NCBI RefSeq assembly: GCF_946892675.1
Contig: NZ_CAMPOV010000003.1
Span: 310,001-374,000, forward strand
DNA length: 64,000 nucleotides
Reading direction: 5' to 3'
DNA from: Arthrobacter sp. Marseille-P9274
Lineage (GTDB): Bacteria > Actinomycetota > Actinomycetes > Actinomycetales > Micrococcaceae
The first letter of the stretch is position 1. Each line of letters starts with the position of its first letter. Positions 43,337 through 51,931 of this stretch are shown in pieces. The position numbers were made by a program, and so were the translations under genes. The notes below the pieces were generated by a model. The model was not told where the DNA came from, searched no databases, and saw only the letters and a program-made list of their open reading frames with translations.

Positions 43337-44225
43337 TTCTGCCTTCCCTCCCTACCCCCGTCCCGCTGCAGCTCCGTCGCCTTGCAAGACGACGGAACTT
43401 CTCTTGCCCTAAGACAGCAGCCCCTGTGTAGGCCACGCCGGTTCCGGCGCATATGCAGCTCTGTTGAGCTCATTTGTACAGGTCGGAGGGTCAGGTTTGA
43501 AGGTATGGCAAGTACCCGGGCATGGTACTGACAGTGTCACAAGGCCGAGCCGGGTGAAAACACCAGCACGATACCGGCACGCCCCCTGATCGAGGACCCC
43601 TCGTCCGGCTCCTGATACCAGCCCCGGCGAGCCCCGGGGGTGCCGTTATCGGGCCTTTGATTGCGTCAATCGCCAACCATCAGGGGCGAGGAATATATAC
43701 GGCTCCGAATGACGGACTGCGCCAAGCGCGAGACCCGAATTGGACCCCGCAACTGTTCAGGCTCCTGGGCGACAGGCACGGGAGCAGAAACTTTCACAAG
43801 ACCACTGCCGACGGTGACGCGCTGTCGTTGCCCTTCACGGTGTCGAGCCCCGGACACTTTTTGAAAAGGAGCCCGGTTGCCGTACGCGCCCTTCTCGCTG
43901 AATCCCACAGACGTAGCCCGGCAGAACCTGGCATCCACGTGGTTCCGGCGCTGAGCACCTCCTGAGTGCGCGCACCCGGATTGCCATCCTGGACGAGGCA
44001 CTCGAGGTCGCGGACCAGCGCACCGTAAGTTAGCCGGCCGTCCGGCTGTATCCTGCACGCCGGGACGATTCGAACGCCCCCCGTCAGCCAGGTGCAGTCT
44101 TGCAGTGCGCCCCCAAACGTGGGGTAATTGCTGGTCTTCGCCCGGGACATCCCCGTACCCTTAAGGCAGGTTCCGGGGTTCAAGCAATGGACCCCTCCCG
44201 GGCCCCTCGTAGTACTGAGGTGACC
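43337..44225. other. Long intergenic region, with a cobalamin-riboswitch-like stretch
   Basis: 889 bases without a convincing gene. Frames on the minus strand (43794-44240) read partly protein-like but have no family. The notable piece is the B12-element-like core near 43720-43775. A partial, inverted 13-base similarity to the dispersed repeat lies near 43640. Confidence 0.4.
43700..43775 (+). promoter_or_regulatory. Possible degenerate cobalamin riboswitch core
   Basis: The stretch GCGAGACCCGAATTGG directly followed by ACCCCGCAACTGT reproduces the order and much of the wording of the B12 element core, in which a GGTGCGAAxCCGG-like strand precedes CCCGCxACTGT. The expected downstream AGxCAGGAxACCTGCC box is not visible, so it may be a decayed or partial element. 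No B12-related gene follows; the next gene is a desaturase 450 bases away. Confidence 0.25.
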
Positions 44226-45335
44226 ATGGACGCTCACCATACCGCGCCCCGTCCGGCGGCCCGCGCCGCCCCGCCTGTCCGAGCTTCAAAAGAGCCCAAC
44301 GGCATAGCCACCGGATACCTTGCGTTGGCTGCCCAGGTCCGCGAAGCGGGTCTGCTGCGCCGCCGGCGCGGCTACTACATCACGCTGTTCACCCTGCTCA
44401 TGCTTGCCCTGGCCGGAGCCTGGACCGGCTTCGCGCTGCTGGGCGCCAGCTGGTTCCAGCTTCTTATCGCGGCGGTGCTGGGCATCCTGTTCACCCAGTT
44501 CAGTTTCCTGGCCCATGAAGCAGCCCACCGGCAGGTCTTCGCCTCCAAACGCGTCAACGAGTGGGCGGCCCGGCTGATCGGCACCGGCCTGGTCGGCATC
44601 AGCTACGCGATGTGGGTGCGCAAGCACACCCGCCACCACGGCTTCCCCAACCAGGTGGACAAGGACCCCGACATCCACACCGGCGCCGTCGCCTTCCATC
44701 CCGACGCCGCCGCCGCCAGGCGCGGCCTCATGATGCCCGTGACCCGGTGCCAGGGCTGGCTGCTCTTCCCGCTGCTGCTGTTCCTCGGATTCAGCCTGCA
44801 TGTCGACTCGGTCAAATACCTGCTCCGGCCTGCCGCAGTCGACCACCGGTGGTTCGAGATCCCGCTCCTGGCCGCCCGCTTCGCCCTGCTGGTAGGCGTC
44901 GTCTTCTTCTTCCTGCCCGCCGGTATGGCCCTCGCCTTCATCGGTGTCCAGGTCGCAGTGTTCGGGTTTTACATGGGGGCCTCGTTCTCCCCGAATCACA
45001 AGGGCATGCCCATCTACCCCAAGTCCGCCCGGCCGGACTTCGTCACCCGCCAGGTCACCGCGTCCCGCAACATCCGCGGCGGCATCATCATGGACCTGCT
45101 CATGGGCGGGCTGAACCGCCAGACCGAACATCACCTCTTCCCCGACATGCCCCGGCCCAGCCTGCGCAAAGCCGCTTCGATGGTCCGCCGGTACTGCCAG
45201 GCACACGACATCCCCTACACCGAAACAGGGCTGATCTCCTCCTACGCCCTCATCGTGCGCTACCTCAACGGCGTGGGCATCGCCGCCACCGACCCCTTCC
45301 ACTGCCCCGTCGCCGACATCTACCGCCCCGACTAG
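44226..45335 (+). CDS. Membrane fatty-acid desaturase (three His boxes)
   Basis: 369 residues. The three di-iron histidine boxes are complete: HEAAHRQ (HxxxH), HTRHHGFPNQ (HxxHH) and QTEHHLFPDMP (HxxHH). Four hydrophobic spans surround them (ITLFTLLMLALAGAWTGFALLG, FQLLIAAVLGILFTQFSFLA and two around residues 190-250). This is the acyl-lipid (DesA3/front-end-like) group that acts on membrane fatty acids using O2 and a reductase. GAGGTGA precedes the ATG. No ferredoxin partner is adjacent. Cold or membrane adaptation is likely. Confidence 0.9.
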   Translation: MDAHHTAPRPAARAAPPVRASKEPNGIATGYLALAAQVREAGLLRRRRGYYITLFTLLMLALAGAWTGFALLGASWFQLLIAAVLGILFTQFSFLAHEAAHRQVFASKRVNEWAARLIGTGLVGISYAMWVRKHTRHHGFPNQVDKDPDIHTGAVAFHPDAAAARRGLMMPVTRCQGWLLFPLLLFLGFSLHVDSVKYLLRPAAVDHRWFEIPLLAARFALLVGVVFFFLPAGMALAFIGVQVAVFGFYMGASFSPNHKGMPIYPKSARPDFVTRQVTASRNIRGGIIMDLLMGGLNRQTEHHLFPDMPRPSLRKAASMVRRYCQAHDIPYTETGLISSYALIVRYLNGVGIAATDPFHCPVADIYRPD

Positions 45336-45384
45336 CCCGGGGCCGCCCATCGCACGGCTTCCAACTCCGCACGGATACACAAGC

Positions 45385-45403
45385 ACCGATAACGGCGCAT
45401 ACG
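45385..45403 (+). repeat. Dispersed repeat, copy 6
   Basis: ACCGATAACGGCGCATACG, two mismatches. It lies 50 bases after the desaturase stop, followed by CCGGTCTG, which resembles the right flank of copy 1. Confidence 0.68.
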
Positions 45404-45470
45404 CCGGTCTGCTTAGGAAATGTGGGGCTAAGGCAAGTCATAGGAGGTTCCCTCGGGGACGTCGAGCTTT

Positions 45471-45668
45471 CTACTCGGTCATGAATATCGGGATGGCATA
45501 GAAAAGGACGCACGCTCCTCCAATTATGGAGAGAGCAAGGTAAAGCTTCCGCTCCGATGAAAAAGCCTCGTCCTTGGCCCTTGGATGCCGGACCGCATAC
45601 GTGGCCGAAACCGTGATAAGCACCAGTCCGAGAAGCATGACGAGGAACATGCCGTCATGGTAAGCCAA
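45471..45668 (-). CDS. Small two-span membrane protein
   Basis: 65 residues with two hydrophobic segments, MFLVMLLGLVLITVSATYAV and LYLALSIIGGACVLFYAIPIF, joined by a charged loop (RHPRAKDEAFSSERK). The start is uncertain: TTG 45668 or ATG 45650. No family recognised. The clean two-helix pattern is the argument that it is real. Confidence 0.5.
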   Translation of the reverse strand: MAYHDGMFLVMLLGLVLITVSATYAVRHPRAKDEAFSSERKLYLALSIIGGACVLFYAIPIFMTE

Positions 45669-46199
45669 AGCCAGGGACCATCGGAGTCCGGTCTTCAGTG
45701 GCGAGCACCTGGGACCGGCACCGTCCCGATGATCCCGATAGCGGAAGCAGTTCTAACCGGGCCCCGTGAAGTAGGCATCCTCGGATAGAGACAGAGCATG
45801 GCGGCAATCTGCTGGAGGCCATGCAGTCAGGGCTGCTGGAAGGATATTTCGTGTCGCCGCCGAATTCGCTGACTTGGTGCAGGCTACGGTTTCGCTTCAA
45901 AGATTGCCGCTGCACTCAGCGCGAAGTAGTTTCAAGGAGGTGCATACGCCTGTTATGGGCTGCAGCTCCTGTCAACGGGCATCCACGTCAGCCCGAGGGC
46001 CCCGAAACGCCTGTAACGGCGCATATGACAGTCGAGGCTCGAGCGCTGCAATTTAGCAAGTGCTCTGGGGGTTCAGGAACAGTCCTTTAGCTCGATTCTG
46101 GGCCGGGTTCGTAAAGGGCAAGCTGGCCGAACGACCCGCCGAATCAGCAGGTGATCATCTAGTCGCGTGACACGCCGATCCACAGGTCTTGACTCTTTG
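45669..46199. other. Intergenic region with repeat copy 7
   Basis: 531 bases. No gene-like frame. It contains one copy of the dispersed repeat and presumably the terminator of the MFS gene, though no clear hairpin is visible. Confidence 0.45.
46009..46027 (+). repeat. Dispersed repeat, copy 7
   Basis: GCCTGTAACGGCGCATATG, two adjacent mismatches in the left palindrome. It lies 173 bases beyond the stop of the MFS gene. Confidence 0.62.
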
Positions 46200-47540
46200 C
46201 TATTCCTCTCGCGGGTCTTGGCGCTGCGGGTTGTTCTGCCGGGTATCAGGAGTGGGAAGTGATGCTCCCGGAGCCTCGAGCGTTGTCGACGTCGTCTCCA
46301 GCCCCAGCCCGGTGTCTGTGCGCGTGTCCCGGTCCTTGAAGAGCAGCAGGAAGGCCAGCAGGACAACGGCTGCGATAACGGCGGGGACGAGCCAGATTTG
46401 GCGCCACTGGTGGTTGTCTGGGATGGCGAAGTTGTCAACGATGGGTCCAGCCAGCAGTGAGCCGATGAGAATGCCGATGCCGTAGGTGGCAAGGGTGATG
46501 AGGCCTTGGGCGGAGCTGCGGAAGCGGTCGCCGGCGAACTTGTTCGTGTAGATCTGACCCGCGACGAAGAAGAAGTCGTAGCAGACTCCGTGCAGGAGGA
46601 TGCCCAGCAGGAGCATCCAGTACAGGCTGCCGGTGTCGCCGAAGGCGAAGAAGACGTAGCGCAGCGCCCACGCCGCCATCCCGATGGCGAGGGTCCATTT
46701 CACGCCCAGGCGCTTGAGCAGGAACGGCAGCAGTAGCAGGAACACCACTTCGGAGGCTTGGCCCAGGGACTGGACGGCGGCCGCAGCATCCACGCCGGCC
46801 TCGTTGAGGAAAAGGTTGGTGAAGTTGTAGTAGAAGGCCAGCGGGATGCAGATGGCGATCGATGAGACGAAGAAGGTCAGGTAGGAGCGGGATTTGAGCA
46901 GGCCGAGAGCTTCGAGCCCGAGCATCTCGCCAATGCTCGACTTTCCGCCCTTTCGGGACGGCGGGGTCGCGGGAAGGGTAAAGCTGAACAGTCCGAGAAC
47001 CAGCGACGCGACGGCTGCCATTTTGAAGGTCAGCGACAGTTGACCACCCTGTTCCCAGCCGAGCCACCCGATGATGACGCCGGCCACGATCCAGCCGATG
47101 GTGCCCAGCACGCGCACCGCGGGGAACTGCTTATCCGGATCCTGCATCTGTCGGAACGAAACCGAGTTAACCAGTGCAAGGGTCGGCATGTACAGGATCA
47201 TGTAGACTAGGATGACCGGGAAGAACGCGCCGAAGTCAGCCATCGTCGAGGCGAACCACAATAAGGCGGCTCCAGCGATGTGCAGAACCCCCAGGATCTT
47301 CTGCGCCGCAAAGAACTGGTCGGCGATGAGCCCGATGATGAGCGGCGCCGCAATGGCTCCCAGTGACTGGGTCAAGTAGGCCAAGCTGATCTGACTGCCG
47401 GAGGCAGCAAGGCCCTGCCCCAGGAATGTCCCCATGGTGACGAACCAGGCACCCCAGATGAAGAACTGCAGGAACATCATCAGGGAGAGCCGCAGCCGGA
47501 TCCCGCCGGCCAAGCTGGTGCTGCGTTGGTCTTGTGTCAT
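46200..47540 (-). CDS. MFS transporter of the nucleoside:H+ symporter (NupG/XapB-like) type
   Basis: 446 residues, 12 spans. The N-terminus RLRLSLMMFLQFFIWGAWFVTMGTFL and the segment PTLALVNSVSFRQMQDPDKQFPAVRVLGTIGWIVAGVIIGWLG (conserved F-P-x-x-R-x-x-G-T-I-G-W) are the signature of the nucleoside:H+ symporter and related sugar carriers. It is the last gene of a minus-strand operon Gfo/Idh/MocA, TIM-barrel isomerase, MFS, so it probably imports a sugar, polyol or nucleoside used by those enzymes. Its start lies 9 bases from the isomerase stop. Confidence 0.87.
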   Translation of the reverse strand: MTQDQRSTSLAGGIRLRLSLMMFLQFFIWGAWFVTMGTFLGQGLAASGSQISLAYLTQSLGAIAAPLIIGLIADQFFAAQKILGVLHIAGAALLWFASTMADFGAFFPVILVYMILYMPTLALVNSVSFRQMQDPDKQFPAVRVLGTIGWIVAGVIIGWLGWEQGGQLSLTFKMAAVASLVLGLFSFTLPATPPSRKGGKSSIGEMLGLEALGLLKSRSYLTFFVSSIAICIPLAFYYNFTNLFLNEAGVDAAAAVQSLGQASEVVFLLLLPFLLKRLGVKWTLAIGMAAWALRYVFFAFGDTGSLYWMLLLGILLHGVCYDFFFVAGQIYTNKFAGDRFRSSAQGLITLATYGIGILIGSLLAGPIVDNFAIPDNHQWRQIWLVPAVIAAVVLLAFLLLFKDRDTRTDTGLGLETTSTTLEAPGASLPTPDTRQNNPQRQDPREE

Positions 47541-47549
47541 GACATCTCC

Positions 47550-48466
47550 TCAGCAAACGATGAGCGGGCGCAGGGTTCGGTGGGCGACGCGCAGACCTGC
47601 CTCGATCCGGTCCTCGGTGCCACCCCAGAGCGGGTCTTCTTGTCCGACGGACACGAATTCGAACCCTCCCTCGTAGAGGGCGTCGATAACCCGGGTCCAA
47701 TGACCTGGCCCAGTCCGGGGAGGCGGTACCGCCACCAGCCCACGTCCCACGGGTCGGGCCGCTTGACGGAGATGCCGGGCCGGCCATAGCGGTTGCGCTT
47801 GTCCGGGAGCAGCTCGATGTCCTTGGCCTGGGCGTGGGCGACTCTATCGACGTATGGTCGGAGGGCGGCGACCGGATCGATGCCCATCCACATCAGGTGC
47901 GACGGGTCGTAGTTCAGGTAAAGGCCGAGGGAGAACATCCACTCCCACAGCTCCGGCGAGTAGGCTAGGTTGCCGGGGTAGCCGTCGGGGTACCACCCCT
48001 CCATCACGCAGTTCTCGATAACGATCTTGACGTCCCGTTCGCCGGCACGTTCTACCAACGGGGAAAAAATCTGCGCCGCCCCGGTGAGGTCGTCCGCGAC
48101 CGGCTTCGACGGATCCCGGCCGATAAAGGTGCCAACCGTGGGACAGCCCAGCAACGCTGCCGCCTCGATGCACTTCTCCACATGCTCGTTGATTTGCGCC
48201 CGCTGCTCCGGGTCCGGATGCAGGTTGTTGTCGTAGAACGATAGCGACGACAACGTCAGGCCGCGCCGATCGAAGACCTCCAGAACCTGATCTGCCTTGC
48301 CCTGGTCAAAGTCGCTGACGTCGATGTGGCTCGCGGTGAACGGTCGGTTTCCCAACACCGGCCAAGCAGCCACTTCCAACGCCTCGTAGCCATTCTCACC
48401 GGCCCAGGCTGAGATCTGCGCGAGACTCCGTTGCGTCAGGCATGCCGTCAGGAAGCCGAGTTTCAT
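47550..48466 (-). pseudogene. Sugar phosphate isomerase/epimerase (TIM barrel) with a one-base frameshift near the 3' end
   Basis: The frame from ATG 48466 (GGAGGTGG upstream) carries the AP-endonuclease-2-like TIM barrel: LGFLTACLTQRSLAQISAWAGENGYEALEVAAW, SSLSFYDNNL, VGTFIGRD, IVIENCVMEGWYPDGYPGNLAYSPELWEWMF (metal Glu) and LNYDPSHLMWMGIDPVAALR. Near 47698 the frame is lost. The correct ending (WTRVIDALYEGGFEFVSVGQ, EDPLWGGTEDRIEAGLRVAH) is one base out of phase and stops at 47550; GTCATTGG would need to be GTCGATTGG. All catalytic parts up to there are intact. An error in the sequence is as likely as a true mutation. It overlaps the upstream gene by 4 bases. Confidence 0.82.
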
Positions 48467-49608
48467 ACCGCCACCTCCACCCATGCCCGCTGGCGTGCGG
48501 AATCGACGACGGCTTGACTCAGGACGGCGGCACGCAACCCGTCGGCGAAGCCGGGCAAACCATCCGGGGGGCGTCCGGCGATCGCCGCGAACGTGTCAGC
48601 TACAAACGCGTTGAACGAGTCCTGGTAGCCCTGGGGATGTCCGGCCGGCAGCTGCGCGTACCGAGCCCCGGCCGCCGAGAGAGTGTCCGGCCCGCGCGCA
48701 ATAATGCGGCTCTCGGTCTGCCCGCCGACCCACAGCGAGTCCGGGGACTCCTGGTCGAACACGTAGGACGCGCGTGAACCATCGAAAGAGAACCACAGCC
48801 GGTTCTTCCGCCCCGGCGATACCTGGCTGACCACCAGCGAGCCCCGCGCTCCGAGGTCAGTGGTAAAAAGCACCGCCGCGCCGTCTTCAGTGCCGACCGT
48901 GTCCGGACTGCCGTCATCGCCGCGACGTTCAGAAAACGCCTGACCTGTCACCGCGGTCAGCGAGACGATGCGGTGGCCGGTGACGAACTCCATCAGGTCG
49001 CACCAGTGGACTCCGATGTCTGCAAAAGCCCGCGAAATCCCACCTAGGGCCGGGTCCATCCGCCAGTTGGTGGCGTCGCTGGCCGCCAGCCAGTCCTGCA
49101 GGTACGACCCGTGCAGGAGCCAGAGGCTGCCCGCCTCCTCGGCAGCGATTCTGGCCCGCACTTCACGCACCGTGGCGTAGAACCGATACACGAATGGCAC
49201 CGTGGCCACGACGCCTGCCTCGTCCGCAGCCGCCACCAACCTCCGTGCCTCATCAACGGTCGTAGCCAGTGGCTTCTCACAGATCACCGGCTTACCAGCC
49301 CGCAACGCCAGGTCCGCAAGCGCCGCGTGCGCGTGGTTCGGGGTGCAGATGTGCACAACGTCGACTTCGTGCGACTCCACCAGCGCCTCTGCCGACGGGG
49401 CGCCCCATGCCGCGCCGAACCGTTCCGCTGCAGCGGCGGCGCGCTCCGGCGATGAGCCGGCGACGGCGGCCACCACGCCCCCCGCCGCCCGGACCGCGCG
49501 AGCGTGTACCTCACCGATGAACCCGGGCCCAATGATTCCCGACCGCAGGCCATCCACGCCGGCCGTCCTGACCGGTTGGGCCGATGGGGACGCTGCCCGA
49601 GCATCCAT
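48463..49608 (-). CDS. Gfo/Idh/MocA-family NAD(P)-dependent oxidoreductase
   Basis: 381 residues. Rossmann motif SGIIGPGFIGEVHARAV near residue 25, CTPNHAHAALADLALRAGKPVICEKPLATTVDEARRL with the family EKP Lys, and a C-terminal alpha/beta domain with DIGVHWCDLMEFVTGH (catalytic Asp/His pair). Acts on sugars, inositols or related polyols. It leads an operon with the isomerase and the MFS carrier, a common set for inositol or sugar breakdown. The promoter (49615-49643) places the -10 six bases before the ATG, so the operon mRNA is probably leaderless. Confidence 0.9.
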   Translation of the reverse strand: MDARAASPSAQPVRTAGVDGLRSGIIGPGFIGEVHARAVRAAGGVVAAVAGSSPERAAAAAERFGAAWGAPSAEALVESHEVDVVHICTPNHAHAALADLALRAGKPVICEKPLATTVDEARRLVAAADEAGVVATVPFVYRFYATVREVRARIAAEEAGSLWLLHGSYLQDWLAASDATNWRMDPALGGISRAFADIGVHWCDLMEFVTGHRIVSLTAVTGQAFSERRGDDGSPDTVGTEDGAAVLFTTDLGARGSLVVSQVSPGRKNRLWFSFDGSRASYVFDQESPDSLWVGGQTESRIIARGPDTLSAAGARYAQLPAGHPQGYQDSFNAFVADTFAAIAGRPPDGLPGFADGLRAAVLSQAVVDSARQRAWVEVAV

Positions 49609-49614
49609 GAAGGC

Positions 49615-49643
49615 AACTTATGTATGACGCCAGTCAATGTCAA
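49615..49643 (-). promoter_or_regulatory. Sigma-70-type promoter of the Gfo/Idh/MocA operon, leaderless
   Basis: On the minus strand: TTGACA (49643-49638), 17-base spacer, TAAGTT (49620-49615), then GCCTTC and the ATG. The spacer contains a second TTGACT. Strong -35, ideal spacing, and no room for a ribosome-binding site. Confidence 0.65.
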
Positions 49644-49775
49644 CGGTTTCTCAGGGTCATCCTCCTGACGCGAAGAGGCTGGCGGTCAAACATGGCAGGG
49701 CATCCAGTTCCGGACGGTTCGACGCCGTAGATATTGCTCAGCCCAAGGCAGCAGCAATCATCAGGCGAGAAAGCG

Positions 49776-49794
49776 GCCGATAACGGCGCATACG
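49776..49794 (+). repeat. Dispersed repeat, copy 8
   Basis: GCCGATAACGGCGCATACG, one mismatch. It lies between the Gfo operon promoter and the end of the APC permease gene. Confidence 0.7.
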
Positions 49795-49902
49795 TCAGGG
49801 GGGTGTGTCGGTGATGGGGAAGGGTAGGGAACCGGTGCGAGGGCCGCAGGAGAGGCCTGTCTGGGTTAGCGGTCCAGCGACGCTAACCCCTTCGGATGGC
49901 AT

Positions 49903-51420
49903 TTACGTCAATTCGTCGCGTATAAATTCCTCGTTCTCCCGTCCGGCAACCCGCGAGAACAGGTAGCCGGCCAGCAGCACGGTGAACGGCAGCGCGATCA
50001 GGACCCAGCCCAGCGGGCTCAGTCCCCAAGGCGTCACCGAGGGGTCCACGCCTTCGGCAGTTGTCCCGGCCAACAGGCCGAAGCGCGACATTAGGAGATA
50101 TTCGCCTATCAAGAGACCGATGAATGCCGCTACCGGCGCAATGACGGTCGTGAAGACGCCCTCCTCGCCTTTGTTCTTGCGGAAGTAGGCGATGACGGCG
50201 ACGCAGACCAGCGCCTCGATCAGCACAATGGCCACCACTGCCAAGCCGCTGAACCAGTAGAACATGTTCAAGATGGGCTCCAGCTGGAAAAGCGTGAAGA
50301 GCAGGATCACTACAACAGTGATGGCGGACGTCGTCAGTGAAGCGTTTTGGGGGGCACCTTTGGCGTTGACCCTGCCTAACCGGCCGGGCAGCACGCCGCC
50401 GCGCCCTAAGGCAAAGACATAGCGGCCGGCTGCGTTCTGGAATGCCAGGATTCCGGCGAACAGGCTCGAGAGCACCAGAATGCTCATGGCCGTGGCCATC
50501 CATCCGCCAACGTATTCGGTGGCTAGGGTGAAAAGGACGGCGGCCGGATCGGCAAGCGGAACTCCGTCTACGGATGAGTACTCCGCCGTGGTCTCTATGG
50601 CCTGGGAAGCTCCCATACCGGTTACCAGCGCGAATGCGGTTATAGCGAACAGAGCCGTAATCAATGCAACGGCCAGGTAAGTGGCCTGCGGAACGATTCG
50701 CTTCGGGTTTTTGGATTCCTCGCCATAGATGGCCGTAGCTTCAAACCCGATAAAGGAGGCAAACGCGAAGGCAAAGGCGATACCGGCCGAACCGGCCAGA
50801 CCGCCGACCATGATGGCCTGTGGCGAGAAGGAAGCGGCGAAGTCATAGCCCTCGGGGCCACCGTCAATGAGGATTGCAACAGCGGTGATCATCAGGGAGA
50901 GCACTTCGAGCAGCATCAGTGCCCCGAGTACTTTCGCTCCGACGTCCACGCTGGCCAGTGACAGGACGGTGACGACTGCCCAGGCAATCAGCGCCCACAG
51001 CCACCAGGGCAGCTCAAGGCCAAGAGCGCCTATTTGTCCGGCCATCAGTCCGCCGAAAAAGCCGAAAATAGCCAGCTGGATGGCCACGTAGGCGATCAGC
51101 GACACGAAGGCGGAGCCGAGGCCGAGGTGTTTGCCCAAGCCCCGGCCGATATAGGCGAAGAAGGCGCCGGCGTTGGTGACGCGCTGGCTCATCGCGGCGT
51201 AGCCGACGCTGAACAGCAGCAGTGTCAGGCCGACGACAAAGTAGGCTCCGGGCGCGGCCGCGCCGTTTCCCAGCACGATGGCGACCGGCACGGCGCCGGT
51301 CATGCCGACCAGCGGCGCCGCGGCGGCGACGACGAAAAATACAACGCCGATGACGCCGAGTCTGCCCCCGCGCAGCGTGGTCCGTGATCCACCTGAGGAG
51401 ACCGTATCGGTACTGTCCAT
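49903..51420 (-). CDS. APC-family amino-acid/amine permease
   Basis: 505 residues with 12 spans. LGVIGVVFFVVAAAAPLVGMTGAVPVAIVLGNGAAAPGAYFVVG (helices 1-2), YAAMSQRVTNAGAFFAYIGRGLGKHLGLGSAFVSL, and the substrate-site helix 6 region FAFAFASFIGFEATAIYGEESKNPKRIVPQATY are typical of the actinobacterial APC branch next to amine oxidases. GGGAGG precedes the ATG. It is divergent from the aldehyde dehydrogenase at 51932, with the copper amine oxidase beyond it, so uptake of an aryl-alkylamine is the likely job. Confidence 0.88.
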   Translation of the reverse strand: MDSTDTVSSGGSRTTLRGGRLGVIGVVFFVVAAAAPLVGMTGAVPVAIVLGNGAAAPGAYFVVGLTLLLFSVGYAAMSQRVTNAGAFFAYIGRGLGKHLGLGSAFVSLIAYVAIQLAIFGFFGGLMAGQIGALGLELPWWLWALIAWAVVTVLSLASVDVGAKVLGALMLLEVLSLMITAVAILIDGGPEGYDFAASFSPQAIMVGGLAGSAGIAFAFAFASFIGFEATAIYGEESKNPKRIVPQATYLAVALITALFAITAFALVTGMGASQAIETTAEYSSVDGVPLADPAAVLFTLATEYVGGWMATAMSILVLSSLFAGILAFQNAAGRYVFALGRGGVLPGRLGRVNAKGAPQNASLTTSAITVVVILLFTLFQLEPILNMFYWFSGLAVVAIVLIEALVCVAVIAYFRKNKGEEGVFTTVIAPVAAFIGLLIGEYLLMSRFGLLAGTTAEGVDPSVTPWGLSPLGWVLIALPFTVLLAGYLFSRVAGRENEEFIRDELT

Positions 51421-51931
51421 GGTATTCCTCCCTCATGGAGCTGTTCCGCCCAAGGACGGACATTTCCTGCTTGTTGAACAGCACCAACGCCCCGGTGCCC
51501 TTCCTTGACTCTAAACCTGTAATCTGCGCCACATGTATTTTCTACAACTGAGGAATCTAGGCGCGTGCGACTGGCCTGGCAAGAGAGATTCCCTCCTCGT
51601 TGTTGCCGTCCTGTCGCTGCATGACTGCTGCCGTATACAAGGGAGGCCGTCGGCACAGGAAGAAACGGCGAGGCGGTTTGGCTGCGGCGCTGCACCTACC
51701 GGCGCACATCAGGTGTTTGTCCGCCTTGTTTGCCCGGACGGATGGACCATGCCCAGGCCCGCACGTGTCCAGGTACCGCCTGGCGCGGGGCGGCAGCTAT
51801 TCGCGTTCAGACAATTTTCCCGCTTCGACAGGCAAAAACCGTGCGATATCTCCTGCGAAGGTTGAGGATGAAGATATCAGTCATACTGCCGAATTGATCC
51901 GCGTGTCTTATTTACTCGAAGGGCAGCACCG
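51421..51931. other. Divergent promoter region between permease and aldehyde dehydrogenase
   Basis: 511 bases with no convincing gene. It must hold the two divergent promoters. None of the TetR-type palindromes of the 16-35 kb regulon is present here, so this second amine locus is probably controlled differently. Confidence 0.45.

Noticed and set aside
41924-43531. Long plus-strand open frame opposite the CPA1 antiporter
   Set aside because: Antisense text of low complexity, caused by GC bias. The antiporter on the minus strand has all family motifs.
43628-43655. Inverted partial match (TGCCGTTATCGGG) to the dispersed repeat
   Set aside because: Only about 12 bases match, the CATATG half is absent and the orientation is opposite, so I did not count it as a copy.
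46369-46384. GCGATAACGGCG inside the nucleoside-type MFS gene
   Set aside because: It lies within conserved coding sequence and lacks the rest of the repeat. Chance match.
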